A DNA stretch of 64,000 nucleotides from Chryseosolibacter histidinae (GTDB taxonomy: Bacteria; Bacteroidota; Bacteroidia; Cytophagales; Cyclobacteriaceae), in the NCBI RefSeq assembly GCF_018598225.1, contig NZ_JAHESF010000004.1:1-64000 (forward strand), written 5' to 3'. Both the position numbers and the translations under genes were made by a program. The stretch's first letter is position 1; every line of letters starts with the position of its first letter. Under the pieces are notes generated by a model. It saw only the letters and a program-made list of their open reading frames with translations, had not been told where the DNA came from and did not search any database. Positions 41,282 to 51,002 of this stretch are shown one piece after another.

Positions 41282-42208
41282 TCAGGCAGTTGCACCGGCG
41301 AGCAGGTATAACACTGCCATTCTAACAGCAACGCCATTTTCAACCTGATCCAGAATAATCGCATGCTCTGAGTCAGCTGCATCGCTGCTCAGCTCCACAC
41401 CGCGGTTGATAGGACCCGGGTGCATGATCACGATCTCTTTCTTTAAACCGTCCAGCATTTTTTTGGTGATGCCGTAATACAACGAATACTCACGTAATGA
41501 AGGGAAGTATTTGATCTGTTGGCGTTCGAGCTGGATGCGGAGCACGTTGGCCACATCGCACCATTGAAGGGCTTTCATCACATCGTGCTCAACCTGTACG
41601 CCCAGCTGGCCGATGAATTTCGGAAGCAGTGTCGGCGGGCCGCATACCATGATCTTGGCACCGAGCTTCTGAAGGGCGAAGATATTGGACAGGGCCACCC
41701 TTGAATGAAGGATGTCACCGATGATGGCGATCTTTTTTCCACTGACACTTCCCAGCTTCTCGCGGATGGAGAAAGCATCTAGCAGCGCCTGCGTTGGATG
41801 TTCATGCGTGCCGTCGCCGGCATTGACAATGTTTGCTTTGATGTGCCGTGAAAGATAATGGGGCGCTCCGGGGCTGGCATGCCGCATCACAACCATATCC
41901 ACTTTCATGGCAAGGATGTTATTGACCGTATCCAGCAGTGTTTCTCCTTTTTTTACAGAGCTGGTGGAAGCCGAGAAATTGACAACATCGGCTGATAATC
42001 TTTTCTCCGCCAGCTCAAACGAAAGGCGGGTACGGGTTGAGTTCTCGAAAAAGATATTGGCGATGGTAACGTCCCGAAGGGCGGGGATCTTTTTGATGGG
42101 GCGGTTGATAACTTCTTTAAAATTATCAGCGGTTTCAAAAATAAGTTCGATGTCTTCTCTGGTGATGTCTTTAATGCCGAGCAGGTGTTTTTGACTGAGT
42201 TTAGACAT
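41282..42208 (-). CDS. pyrB: Aspartate carbamoyltransferase catalytic subunit
   Basis: Second step of UMP synthesis: carbamoyl phosphate plus aspartate to carbamoyl-aspartate. The carbamoyl-phosphate motif FFENSTRTRLSFELAEKRL and DGTHEHPTQALLDAFSIREKLG are intact, as are SVKKGETLLDT and HPGPINRGVEL (substrate loop). Length 308 is normal. It follows pyrR by 7 bases, as often seen. No pyrI regulatory subunit is nearby. Confidence 0.95.
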   Translation of the reverse strand: MSKLSQKHLLGIKDITREDIELIFETADNFKEVINRPIKKIPALRDVTIANIFFENSTRTRLSFELAEKRLSADVVNFSASTSSVKKGETLLDTVNNILAMKVDMVVMRHASPGAPHYLSRHIKANIVNAGDGTHEHPTQALLDAFSIREKLGSVSGKKIAIIGDILHSRVALSNIFALQKLGAKIMVCGPPTLLPKFIGQLGVQVEHDVMKALQWCDVANVLRIQLERQQIKYFPSLREYSLYYGITKKMLDGLKKEIVIMHPGPINRGVELSSDAADSEHAIILDQVENGVAVRMAVLYLLAGATA

Positions 42209-42215
42209 ACGTGTT

Positions 42216-42758
42216 TTAATCCTTATTGATCAACCAGATCTTATTGTGTTTATGGCCTTGCGCCTGGAGTTCAACCAATACGCGCTGTGAGGCCAGGGTG
42301 TTCACATATTTGCCCACATAATCGGCGGCTACCGGCAGCTCGCGGTTATATTTCCGGTCGATGAGCACCAGCAGCTCTACTTTTGCGGGCCTTCCAAAGG
42401 CGATCATGGCATCGAGCGCGGCCCGGATGGTGCGGCCGGTAAAGAGCACATCGTCTACCAGCACAACGTTTTTACCTTCAATGATAAAGGGTATCCTGTT
42501 CTCGTTGGGCTTCACAGGAATTTCCCTCCTCCTGAAATCGTCGCGGTGGAAGGTGGCATCCAGGTAGCCCAGCGGTATACTGCGTTTCAGGATCTTTTCC
42601 AGGTTGCGGTGAATGTGGTCGGCCAGGTAAATGCCTCTTGGCTGCATGCCGATGATAACCGTATCCGTAAAATCCCGGTGATTTTCAATCAATTCATGGC
42701 AAAGGCGACTGACAGTGATGTTGAGGAGGTCAGAATCTAAGATGAGTTTTTTCTGCAT
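42216..42758 (-). CDS. pyrR: PyrR-type bifunctional regulator / uracil phosphoribosyltransferase
   Basis: The type I phosphoribosyltransferase PRPP motif is KNVVLVDDVLFTGRTIRAALDAM (about 93-115); GMQPRGIYLADHI and a hood near the N-terminus match PyrR. Length 180 is typical. In Firmicutes PyrR binds RNA to attenuate pyr genes; here the 64 bases before it show no PyrR-binding hairpin or terminator, so it may act as uracil phosphoribosyltransferase or regulate elsewhere. It is the first gene of the pyrR-pyrB pair. Confidence 0.93.
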   Translation of the reverse strand: MQKKLILDSDLLNITVSRLCHELIENHRDFTDTVIIGMQPRGIYLADHIHRNLEKILKRSIPLGYLDATFHRDDFRRREIPVKPNENRIPFIIEGKNVVLVDDVLFTGRTIRAALDAMIAFGRPAKVELLVLIDRKYNRELPVAADYVGKYVNTLASQRVLVELQAQGHKHNKIWLINKD

Positions 42759-42822
42759 ACTTTGCCGCGGTAAATATAGGCATTAGGCCTCAGGCATAGG
42801 ATATTTTGGGCTAAAAAAATCC

Positions 42823-44385
42823 TTATTCTGAATAACTGACCTTGTTAATGTAAAAAACCCTGCGTTTTCCCGGCGCAGTACTACCCGGATTCACAATTTC
42901 CTGCACCCCATAAGCATACAGGTAGTCATCGTACCAGTATTCGAGCTTGCTTTGGTCAGAGACTTCTTTTTTAACGATATCGTTCTCAAACAGGGTCCTG
43001 ATCGGGTCGCTCGCTTTGCCTTCCAGCACCTGGTCGCCGTGGATGATCTTGGTGCGGATCTCGTTCTCGAACAGGTACAGCAGGGCGATCTTGTCGTCAT
43101 GCACTTCCAGTTTCACAAACTGCTCCAGCGTGAACGTACGGACATCGTTGATCTCGAAACTGTTATCCCATACAAGGTTGCCTTCGGTGTCGAAACACAT
43201 GACCACGGCGTGGGTGTAATAATAGCCGTCAAAGATGCGGCCATTCTGCACGATGGCGTTAGGATGGACGAAAGGATTAAAGAAACTGCTGTAGCCCGCA
43301 CGGTCAACGCTGGTGTAGCGCGGATAAAAGGCCTCGCCCAACAGGATGTACTGATTGTTGTAAGGGATCAGCTCGTGCACCAGGAACCGGTAATTGAACC
43401 TGATCTTCTTTCCTTTGATCTTCTTACGCTCGATCCTGCTCTTGATACGTTTCTCACGTTTGGCCTTCATGTATTTGAAAAAATTCTTCAGGTCGGCAAA
43501 ATTATAATACCGTATCTGCTGCATGCCTGAAGGATCGATGCTGGTGATGAACAGGCCCCGCGAGAATTCGGCAGACCTGCTACCGTAAACACCGGCCACC
43601 AGCTGCATGTTGCCTTCTGTTTTCAAAGACCGTCCAAAGATCAGGTGTTTGCTGTCTTCTGCATCGAGCGAAAAATTTCTTATGATGTTCCCATCAGGGT
43701 CATAATTCTTGATCCAGAGGGTACGTTGCTTCTGAAAGTTGCGGGCGCTGATCAGCACATCGAAGCTCGCATCGGGGTGGGTGCGAATCTGCGTCAGCTC
43801 GCCCGACTCGTTAAAAAGACCCGGCAGCACTTTTGATTTCAGCGTCGTGAACGAGAAGTGTATCACTACGGGCACGCGGTTGTAGTATCCCGCGATGAGC
43901 GCCGCCCTGTCCGTGATCTGAAATTCACCAGGCGCGAAAGGAATAAAACTTTTGATCATGTAACGGGAATAACTTCCGTCTTCCTGGTTGATCATGAACA
44001 GCATCAGATCGTTGCGTGTATAGTCCCTGTAACGCAGCAGCAGGAAAAGCCTTTGCCCGAACGACCGCTTTCCCATCAGCATATAATTTTTCTCAAGGGG
44101 AAGAAATCCACTCCATTTCTCTTTGAAAGCAGTGTCGAGGCAGATGAGCTGAAGCTGGTCATCTTTGCCGGCATTCAATCGCCTGTGGAGGTAAAGGCCC
44201 TGACGGCCCGCAGGAATGATCTCGAAATTCTTCTCCAGGTTATGAACGGGTATCTCGTAACGGTCTGTCTGCAATACCTGCCCCTTCGCTGTTGTCAGCG
44301 CAACAGTGAGCAATAAGGCAATGGTGAGATGGCGGTCAGGGAACCACGACCTTATTGATGTAAAATACGTCACGAACGCGGTCAT
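42823..44385 (-). CDS. Secreted hypothetical protein (tandem paralogue 2)
   Basis: Unknown family. Signal peptide (SWFPDRHLTIALLLTVALTTAKG) follows the chosen ATG at 44385, which overlaps the upstream gene by 50 bases; the frame is open further but gives no better start. The 520-residue body is mostly beta-strand/loop, with no membrane helix after the signal. It shares its plan with the upstream paralogue: TDRYEIPVHNLEKNFEIIPA and the ending RRVFYINKVSYSE match QTHRYERKQKNSDEYFSIIA and RDVFYINKVVVP there. A basic segment (KAKREKRIKSRIERKKIKGKK) occurs about residue 340. No function is known. Confidence 0.7.
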   Translation of the reverse strand: MTAFVTYFTSIRSWFPDRHLTIALLLTVALTTAKGQVLQTDRYEIPVHNLEKNFEIIPAGRQGLYLHRRLNAGKDDQLQLICLDTAFKEKWSGFLPLEKNYMLMGKRSFGQRLFLLLRYRDYTRNDLMLFMINQEDGSYSRYMIKSFIPFAPGEFQITDRAALIAGYYNRVPVVIHFSFTTLKSKVLPGLFNESGELTQIRTHPDASFDVLISARNFQKQRTLWIKNYDPDGNIIRNFSLDAEDSKHLIFGRSLKTEGNMQLVAGVYGSRSAEFSRGLFITSIDPSGMQQIRYYNFADLKNFFKYMKAKREKRIKSRIERKKIKGKKIRFNYRFLVHELIPYNNQYILLGEAFYPRYTSVDRAGYSSFFNPFVHPNAIVQNGRIFDGYYYTHAVVMCFDTEGNLVWDNSFEINDVRTFTLEQFVKLEVHDDKIALLYLFENEIRTKIIHGDQVLEGKASDPIRTLFENDIVKKEVSDQSKLEYWYDDYLYAYGVQEIVNPGSTAPGKRRVFYINKVSYSE

Positions 44386-45961
44386 CTTTTTTCTGCACGT
44401 TGCGGATGGTTTGATATCCCCAAGTATAAAAAGTATTTCCGACCCAATGTTTTGTGCCGTCTTCCTGCTCTTTTTCAGAGCGGATCTCATCCAGCGGGTC
44501 GTTCAGTTTTATCTTTTCCACCAGCTCATTGGCTGATCCATCATGTATGTTGATCGTTTTGATGTGCAGCTCACTTTCTTTTTTGTAAAGAAAATAAACC
44601 GTCGAGTTTATAAACACATAATCGGACACCTGCTCAAGCGATGGTTTTTTGAGCTCATCCATTTTTATGCTGTGATCCCAAAGGGGTTTTCCTTTTGAAT
44701 CGAAGGCCACCAATATACTGGCGTTTGTTTTTATTTCGTCAGAGTTCTTTACATTGTTCCCGTAGCTGTAGGGCCTGTACATTCTCATGCCGGGGTAGTA
44801 GCCGGGCCAGAAAGGATTGTAGTAATAGTACGGATTGTAATAAGGACTGCCATAAGGGCTTCCGTAATAGGGACTGATGTTGCTGGAAGGATGATATACT
44901 TCTGCCAGCAGCAGGAAACCTTCCTTGTGCTCTTCGATCTTGAAGGGCATCACATAGTTAGTGAATGAAGGTCTGCGGCCTTCCAGTGCATCCTCGCGGG
45001 CATTTTCCTTGATCCGCTGGGCACGTTTGGGATTGAGGTAATCTGTAAAGTGCTCGAGCTCGCCGAACGAAAGAAAGTTGATCTTCTGATCGCTGAAAGG
45101 GTCGATGGTAAGGGAAAAGAAACCTGATGATTGTTTTCCCTGGCGGTCGCCCCACGTGCCCAGCACCATGAGGTCTTCGCGTTCAAGGGTGCTGCTGATG
45201 CTTGTCTGCAGGGAACGGTCATCTCCGATGGGCACAATATCTTCGAGCAACATCTTCCCGGTCTCATCGAACGTTCTGAACACCAGCTTGCGCTCCGATC
45301 GCAGGCTGCGGTCGATCAGCACGGTATTGAAGGTCTGGTTCTGGTTCACGCGAAGCTCAACCAGCTCGTTGTCTTTCTGAAAAAAGCCCGGGATCACCTT
45401 GATCTGGTTATCGGCCATCTCGTAGATCAGGATGGCAGGCTCGTTGCTGACATAACCACCCAGCACCACATTGGCACCTACCTTGCTGAAGTGGGTTAGT
45501 TTAAAATCGAGCTCCGGTTTTATCTCATAACGTTGCAGCAGGTTGCCCTGTGTAATGTCTACATCCATGAGTGAAAAGCTGTTCCTGTTGGTCTCTCCGG
45601 TGCGGTACAGCAGATACAGGTGGCCTTTGGTGTGCTCGTAGCCAATGAGTGGATAACGTTGTTCGATCTCCAGCTCCAGGGTACCCTTTTCTTGTAACGC
45701 AGTGTCGAGCAAGATAAGCTCCCATAACTTTTTATTACCGTTATATTTGTTCTTGTCGCGGATCAGTGCCAGGCCTTCTTCCTTCAGCGCGATGATAGAA
45801 AAGTATTCGTCGCTGTTCTTCTGTTTTCTTTCGTAGCGGTGTGTTTGTTTTACCTGGGCTTCTGACAAATGGCAGAGCGAGGTGATTAATACTGCCAGCA
45901 AGATCAGCGGCAGCCTGGTATTATAAAAAGATGACGGGCGATTCTCTCGTGAAAACTTCAT
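44336..45961 (-). CDS. Secreted hypothetical protein with Tyr/Pro-rich insert (paralogue 1)
   Basis: Paralogue of the gene downstream, in tandem. Signal peptide (LPLILLAVLITSLCHLSEAQ), 541 residues in all. A 35-residue Tyr/Pro/Gly-rich stretch about residue 365 (SPYYGSPYGSPYYNPYYYY and on) interrupts the body and has no counterpart in the other copy; Tyr/Pro repeats of this kind occur in adhesive or low-structure surface proteins. Ends with the shared motif DVFYINKV. It lies 3 bases after the EVE gene and 50 bases overlap joins it to the second copy, so the three may be one operon. Function unknown. Confidence 0.7.
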   Translation of the reverse strand: MKFSRENRPSSFYNTRLPLILLAVLITSLCHLSEAQVKQTHRYERKQKNSDEYFSIIALKEEGLALIRDKNKYNGNKKLWELILLDTALQEKGTLELEIEQRYPLIGYEHTKGHLYLLYRTGETNRNSFSLMDVDITQGNLLQRYEIKPELDFKLTHFSKVGANVVLGGYVSNEPAILIYEMADNQIKVIPGFFQKDNELVELRVNQNQTFNTVLIDRSLRSERKLVFRTFDETGKMLLEDIVPIGDDRSLQTSISSTLEREDLMVLGTWGDRQGKQSSGFFSLTIDPFSDQKINFLSFGELEHFTDYLNPKRAQRIKENAREDALEGRRPSFTNYVMPFKIEEHKEGFLLLAEVYHPSSNISPYYGSPYGSPYYNPYYYYNPFWPGYYPGMRMYRPYSYGNNVKNSDEIKTNASILVAFDSKGKPLWDHSIKMDELKKPSLEQVSDYVFINSTVYFLYKKESELHIKTINIHDGSANELVEKIKLNDPLDEIRSEKEQEDGTKHWVGNTFYTWGYQTIRNVQKKDDRVRDVFYINKVVVP

Positions 45962-45964
45962 ACG

Positions 45965-46369
45965 CTATTCTCCTTCGCTTAAGGATATGATCAGATCAAA
46001 TTCCTCTGGTTTAACCGGCTGCACAGACAGGCGTGAGGCCCGCACAAGCACCATATTGGCTAAACGTTTATCAGCTTTGATTTGTGATAGCGAAATTGGT
46101 TTTTTTAGTTTTTTTTCGGGCGTGAGGTCAACCACGATCCAATCTTTATCCTTCGGGTCGGGGTAGGGCTCTTTCTGCACCTTCGATGTTCCGATGATGG
46201 CCTTTTCATCTCCCGTATGGTAAACGAAAACAACGTCGCCTTTTTGCATGGCCTTCATGTTACTGCGTGCCTGGAAATTGCGCACGCCATCCCAGGTGGT
46301 CTTTTTATCTTTTACGAGGTCGTCCCACGAGTAGGTTTCAGGTTCTGTTTTTACCAGCCAGTAGTTCAT
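45965..46369 (-). CDS. EVE-domain protein
   Basis: Single EVE domain (PUA-like fold that binds modified bases in nucleic acid): MNYWLVKTEPETYSWDDLVKDKKTTWDGVRNFQARSNM is the diagnostic N-terminus, followed by MQKGDVVFVYHTGDEKAIIGTSKV and ANMVLVRASRLSVQPVKPEEF. Aromatic pocket residues (Trp in TTWDGVRN, Phe, Tyr) are present. Length 134 is the usual 135-150. It lies upstream of the paralogue pair with a 3-base gap, so they may be cotranscribed, though a functional link is not evident. Confidence 0.88.
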   Translation of the reverse strand: MNYWLVKTEPETYSWDDLVKDKKTTWDGVRNFQARSNMKAMQKGDVVFVYHTGDEKAIIGTSKVQKEPYPDPKDKDWIVVDLTPEKKLKKPISLSQIKADKRLANMVLVRASRLSVQPVKPEEFDLIISLSEGE

Positions 46370-46471
46370 AAGGGTTATGATGGATATGATTCTAAATTAG
46401 CAAAAATTGTGCGGCAAAGCGGATGCCGGTGCTGGAATTAACGGAAACTTTTTTACGATCGTCTAAAAACG

Positions 46472-46505
46472 AAGAGGGTTGCCCTGCGCGGAAGGCAACC
46501 CTCTT
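46472..46505 (-). terminator. Terminator of the susC-susD unit
   Basis: A perfect 12-bp stem, AAGAGGGTTGCC (46472-46483) and GGCAACCCTCTT (46494-46505), with a 10-base loop, followed on the minus strand by CGTTTTTAG. It lies 23 bases past the susD stop. Confidence 0.8.
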
Positions 46506-46528
46506 GAGTTTATTTCGGGAGTGGTATC

Positions 46529-47911
46529 TTAAATACCGTATCCTGCGTTCTGCTGACCCTGAAGCCCGCTGTTGGCATCCAGCTCGCGCTGGGGTATCGG
46601 AAGCACGAGCTTGTCAGAATTCCATGGGAAACTGCCACGCTGGGTGATGGTAGCTTCCCTTCTGCGGATATCGTGCAGGAAATGACCTTCGAAGCCAAGC
46701 TCCAGTTTTCGCTCGAGCATGATATCAGCGATGGTGGGATTGAGAGGTGCGTCTGTGGTTTTTGCCCGTGACCTGATCACCTGCAGATCATCTCCGGGGG
46801 TATTGGGACCAACCTGTGCGCCCCCGGCCAGGAGGTTGCCCTCGGCGCGGATCAGGTAAAGCTCGGCCAGCCTGATCACGCTGATGTTGGCAAACTGGTC
46901 TTTGTATTTGCCGCTCAGGCGTCTTTCCGAAGCATCGAAATAGATCAGCCTGCTGAGGCGTTCATCCCCTGGGGCGAACAGATTTTCGTATTCGGCGCGC
47001 AGGCGGATGTCCCTTCTCCCGTTGAAGCTGGTGGCCGCGTAAAAGGTTTGAAGCGCATTCTCGCCGTCCTGGTTGGTTACCTGCAGTGCAAATACATCTT
47101 CAGAAGTATTGTTGTCTGTATTGAACGCGCGGTCTACACGATCCACCAGGGCGAACGGACCGGTTTCGATCACTTCGCTGGCCTTGGTGCGCGCAAGGTC
47201 ATAATTCCGTTGCTGCAGGTATACCCGTGCCAGCATCGCTTTTGCTGCCCAGGTAGTGGCATAAAAACCATTGTCCTCGGGAAGTTTGATCTCTGCTTCC
47301 GTGAGGTCTGAGATCACCTGCGCATAAACCTGAGACACTGAGCTTCTCGAGATCACGCTGGCGGCAGGATCATAAACGAGGTTGGTGGGCGACAACTTCA
47401 ACGGTACCCCTAAATTCGCGGCCGGGTTTCCGTCTGCCCAGTCTTTTGCATACAATCTTACCAGCTCGAAATAAACTGTGCCCCTGATAAATTTGGCCTC
47501 ACCCTCGATGCGTGCCCTTTCATCGGGATCGGTAACGATATCGAGGTGGGCGAGAATGATGTTGGTAACGTTAATGGTTTCATAGGCTTCTGTCCAGGTT
47601 ACTTCAGCCTGTCCGTTGTTGGCGGTCATGTTCTTGTTCCACATGTCGCCGGGATCGGTAAATGTTCCTGCCCAGTTCACATCGTTGTTGGTGCCAATGA
47701 GATCGCTCGCCATCTGGATCCATCCGCCCAGCACATCGTCATCGGCAAGGCGGTCATACGCACCTACCAGCAGCGACTGAACGCCTTCTTCAGAATCGAG
47801 CGCTACCTCTTCCGTTACACTGTTCTGGGGCGCCAGCTCCAGGTCGTCAGAGCATGCTGCCTGAAGAAACACCATGCCGGCGATCAGTATCGATATTTTT
47901 AGATTTTTCAT
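46529..47911 (-). CDS. SusD/RagB-family outer-membrane nutrient-binding lipoprotein
   Basis: Surface lipoprotein that caps the SusC transporter and binds its ligand. The signal peptide ends in lipobox FLQAACSDD with acylated Cys20. Helical TPR-like repeats form the body (e.g. FIRGTVYFELVRLYAKDW, NPAANLGVPLKL, SQVYAQVISDLTEAEIKL, AAKAMLARVYLQQRNYDLA), and RLAELYLIRAEGNLLAGG, LERKLELGFEGHFLHDIRR and LPIPQRELDANSGLQGQ are SusD signatures. Length 460 is on the short side of normal. Follows susC with a 12-base gap. No glycosidase or peptidase gene is nearby, so the ligand is unknown. Confidence 0.92.
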   Translation of the reverse strand: MKNLKISILIAGMVFLQAACSDDLELAPQNSVTEEVALDSEEGVQSLLVGAYDRLADDDVLGGWIQMASDLIGTNNDVNWAGTFTDPGDMWNKNMTANNGQAEVTWTEAYETINVTNIILAHLDIVTDPDERARIEGEAKFIRGTVYFELVRLYAKDWADGNPAANLGVPLKLSPTNLVYDPAASVISRSSVSQVYAQVISDLTEAEIKLPEDNGFYATTWAAKAMLARVYLQQRNYDLARTKASEVIETGPFALVDRVDRAFNTDNNTSEDVFALQVTNQDGENALQTFYAATSFNGRRDIRLRAEYENLFAPGDERLSRLIYFDASERRLSGKYKDQFANISVIRLAELYLIRAEGNLLAGGAQVGPNTPGDDLQVIRSRAKTTDAPLNPTIADIMLERKLELGFEGHFLHDIRRREATITQRGSFPWNSDKLVLPIPQRELDANSGLQGQQNAGYGI

Positions 47912-47923
47912 ACAGTTCATGTT

Positions 47924-50900
47924 TTAGAATCCTACACTTATGCCAAAAGAAACGGTCTTGATCTGCGGCGCAGCATAAAAGTCGTTGCCCTGCCCGATGT
48001 TGCTGGAGAGGTAATCTGTATTTACCTCCGGATCGTTGAGATCATACTTGGTGAACGTGAGCAGGTTCACGGCCGTCACGTACAAGCGTACACTTTCCAG
48101 GGATGCCTGGCTGATGACCGTTCTCGGAAGATTGTATCCCAGGCTGAGGGTCTTCAACCGGATGTAAGAAGCATCCTGCAGGAAGCGCGAAGATTCCTGG
48201 TCGCCATTGTCAAGGAACAGGCGCGATTCCGGCACATTGGTTTTGTCGCCCGGATTTCTCCATGCGTTCTCGTAATCTTCCTGCAGCGCATTATCGAAGT
48301 ACACAAAATTGCCGCGCTGGAATTTACCACCGCCGTTATACACGTCATTTCCATAAACAAACTGGAAGAGGAAATTCAGATCGAATCCTTTATAGCTGAA
48401 CGTGTTGCTCAGGCCGCCAATGAAATCGGGGTTGGGATTTCCGATGATGGTCCTGAACGCTTCATTATAATCGTTGGTGGTCTCGCGGTTCGGGTTTTTC
48501 GGGTCGTTGATGTAGAACAACGCGTCGCCATTCTCCGGATCAACACCGGCATACTGGATGCCATAGAAGACACCGATCGGCTGGCCTTCTACCGCCCTGT
48601 TCAGATAACCACCCTCGATCACATTGCCATCCAGGTTGGTGATCTTGTTCCTGTTCCTGGCAAAGTTGAAGGAAGTGCTCCATGAGAACGGACCGATCAG
48701 GTTTTGTGAGTTGATCACGAACTCAAACCCCTTGTTCTCGAGCTCGCCGATGTTGATGAACCGCGTGAGGAATCCGGTAGTGCCAGGTACGTTGGAATTC
48801 AGCAGGAGGTCGTCAGTTTTTTTAACGTAGTAGTCGATCTCGCCAGTGATGCGGTCATTGAACAATCCGAAGTCGATGCCGATATCGGTCTGCAGCGTGT
48901 TCTCCCATTTCAGGCTGCGGTTGGCCAACTGTGTGGGTGCGATACCCCCCTGTGTCTCATAGGTGTTGGCGCCATACAACGCCAGCGGCGCGAAGTTCTG
49001 CGTGGGCGCATTACCCGTAAGCCCCATGCTGCCCCTTAATTTCAGGAAGCTCAGGGTCTGCGATTCTGTCAGGAACGACTCTTCGGAAATGATCCATCCC
49101 AGCGATGCAGCAGGGAAAAAACCATAACGCTCGTCTACACCAAACTTGGACGATCCGTCGACACGTCCGCTCAATGACAACAGGTATTTGTTGCTGAGCT
49201 TGTAGTTGGCGCGGGCGAAATAAGAGAGGAACGCATAGTCAGTGGGGTCGCCACCGATATCAGTGATCACCGAAGTGCTGGCCAGCCTTCTGAAGGCATC
49301 GTTCGGGAAGGTCTGTGCCGTGGCTTCGGTCTGATCTCTCTCTGAGCGCTGGAAGCTCATACCGGCTACAACTTCGAGGTTGTGCTGATCAAACTGCTTG
49401 TTGAACGTGAAGTAGTTGTTGGTAGAGTAGTTGAAGACGTTGGTCCATGACGAGAAAGCGCCACCATTGATGTTATTGGTTTGCGAGTCTACTTCCCGGC
49501 CATTCCAGATCTCTTCGTTCTGGTTGAGGATGTCGATACCGAATTCGCTTCTGAACGACAGACTCGGTGTGAACTGATACACAGCGTAAATGTTGGAGAT
49601 ATTGCGCAGCACGGTGGTCTCAAAAGAAGAGTTCTCTGACTTGATGAGACCGTTGAAATACACGGTGTTCTTGTTCAGTGTTCCATCTTCCATGCGTGCA
49701 GGTTGTACGGGCGGAAGGGCCAGCAGCTGCATGGGTGTGGTGAACTCGTTGTCATCGCTGAGGCGGTTGTTCACTGACCTGGAGAGGCTGAAGTTGAGAC
49801 CGAAGCTGAATTTGTCAGAAGCGCGGTGATCGATGTTGGCGCGTCCGCTCACTTTTTTATAACGGTCGAGGATCAGGATGCCTTTCTGGTCTGAGTGCTG
49901 AAGACTGGCGTAGAACCTTGTCTTGTCATTTCCGCCGCTGGCCGATACATCGATCTGATCGATGCCCGCATTATCCTGGTAAGCAAGGTTAGCCCAGTTC
50001 TCGTTGGCATTTTTATCCCAGTCGCCGAGCTCGTAATCGAGCACTTCATCAAAGGTGAGTCCGGGTTCGCCGTACATGTAAGAACCGAAGTCTTCTCCGA
50101 AATCACGCTGCAGAATGGCGTCAGTGTTGTCAAACGCTTCCTTGAAAGCAGTGTAATAAGTGGGGCCATCGAGCCACTTGGCTTTGCGGGTGGGTGAGCT
50201 GAAACCTTTCATGAGGTTTACGTTGAAAGAAGTTTTTCCACTCTTTCCACGTTTGGTGGTGATCAGCACAACGCCGTTGGCAGCGCGTGATCCGTAGATG
50301 GAAGCTGCGGCAGCATCTTTCAGGATCTGGATGGATTCAATATCGTTGGAGTTGATGTTGGCCAGCGGGTTGGTGGGCGCATCGGTAGACGACAGGTCAT
50401 CAGTAGTGATGATGATTCCGTCCACCACATACAACGGTTCATTGGATGCCGATACGGAAGCTGCGCCACGTACCCGCACTTTTATTCCCTGCCCCAGTTT
50501 TCCGTTACCGGATTCGATAAAAACACCGGCAGCTCTGCCCTGCAGCGCCTGGTCGAAGCTCGGCATGGGAAGGTTCTGGATCTCTCTTCCGCCAACAGAA
50601 GCAATGTTGCCGGTGAGGTCTTGCTTGATCTGTGTGCCGTAGCCCACCACCACAACTTCTGACAATTGTGTTATATCCGGATCGAGCTGTACATCTACAA
50701 TCGTTCTGCCGCCGATCTCTGCTTCAGCGGTTTTAAATCCGATAAATGAAAATACGAGGGTGTTGCTTCCGGGTGGAACGTTTACGGTATAGTTGCCATT
50801 AACATCAGTGGCAGTACCGTTGGTGGTTCCTTTGACGAGCACGCTCACGCCCGGAGCGGGCGCGCCGTTTTCGGTGGAGGTTACTTTTCCGGAGACTGTT

Positions 50901-50968
50901 CTCTCCTGCGCGTGGCCTGGCAATAATAGGCATAGCCATACTACCGTTGATAGTAGAATTTTCTTCAT
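47924..50968 (-). CDS. SusC/RagA-family TonB-linked outer-membrane transporter
   Basis: TonB-dependent transporter. Signal peptide (MKKILLSTVVWLCLLLPGHAQ), then a CarboxypepD-reg-like domain (about 22-105, VSGKVTSTENGAPAPGVSVLVKG), a SusC-type TonB-box region (LSEVVVVGYGTQ), plug domain (IQNLPMPSFDQALQGRAAGVFI, PLYVVDGI, ASIYGSRAANGVVLITTKRGK), and a C-terminal 22-strand barrel ending in VSFGISVGF. Length 1014 is typical. It forms a ligand-uptake complex with the SusD downstream. The start is 16 bases from a palindrome that may be an operator. Confidence 0.95.
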   Translation of the reverse strand: MKKILLSTVVWLCLLLPGHAQERTVSGKVTSTENGAPAPGVSVLVKGTTNGTATDVNGNYTVNVPPGSNTLVFSFIGFKTAEAEIGGRTIVDVQLDPDITQLSEVVVVGYGTQIKQDLTGNIASVGGREIQNLPMPSFDQALQGRAAGVFIESGNGKLGQGIKVRVRGAASVSASNEPLYVVDGIIITTDDLSSTDAPTNPLANINSNDIESIQILKDAAAASIYGSRAANGVVLITTKRGKSGKTSFNVNLMKGFSSPTRKAKWLDGPTYYTAFKEAFDNTDAILQRDFGEDFGSYMYGEPGLTFDEVLDYELGDWDKNANENWANLAYQDNAGIDQIDVSASGGNDKTRFYASLQHSDQKGILILDRYKKVSGRANIDHRASDKFSFGLNFSLSRSVNNRLSDDNEFTTPMQLLALPPVQPARMEDGTLNKNTVYFNGLIKSENSSFETTVLRNISNIYAVYQFTPSLSFRSEFGIDILNQNEEIWNGREVDSQTNNINGGAFSSWTNVFNYSTNNYFTFNKQFDQHNLEVVAGMSFQRSERDQTEATAQTFPNDAFRRLASTSVITDIGGDPTDYAFLSYFARANYKLSNKYLLSLSGRVDGSSKFGVDERYGFFPAASLGWIISEESFLTESQTLSFLKLRGSMGLTGNAPTQNFAPLALYGANTYETQGGIAPTQLANRSLKWENTLQTDIGIDFGLFNDRITGEIDYYVKKTDDLLLNSNVPGTTGFLTRFINIGELENKGFEFVINSQNLIGPFSWSTSFNFARNRNKITNLDGNVIEGGYLNRAVEGQPIGVFYGIQYAGVDPENGDALFYINDPKNPNRETTNDYNEAFRTIIGNPNPDFIGGLSNTFSYKGFDLNFLFQFVYGNDVYNGGGKFQRGNFVYFDNALQEDYENAWRNPGDKTNVPESRLFLDNGDQESSRFLQDASYIRLKTLSLGYNLPRTVISQASLESVRLYVTAVNLLTFTKYDLNDPEVNTDYLSSNIGQGNDFYAAPQIKTVSFGISVGF

Positions 50969-50984
50969 AGATTAAGATTTAGGT

Positions 50985-51002
50985 TATCTTAACCTTAAGA
51001 TA
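50985..51002 (-). promoter_or_regulatory. TATCTTAA-CC-TTAAGATA palindrome upstream of susC
   Basis: Two perfect 8-bp arms with a two-base centre, 16 bases before the susC start codon. A second, 12-bp palindrome CATGAGCTCATG lies at 51049-51060. Position and symmetry fit an operator for a regulator of the sus unit; a 5'-UTR hairpin is also possible. The rest of the 221-base gap (50969-51189) shows no gene. Confidence 0.45.

Noticed and set aside
42759-42822. PyrR-controlled attenuator before pyrR
   Set aside because: The 64-base gap has no terminator hairpin and no PyrR-binding loop that I can see.
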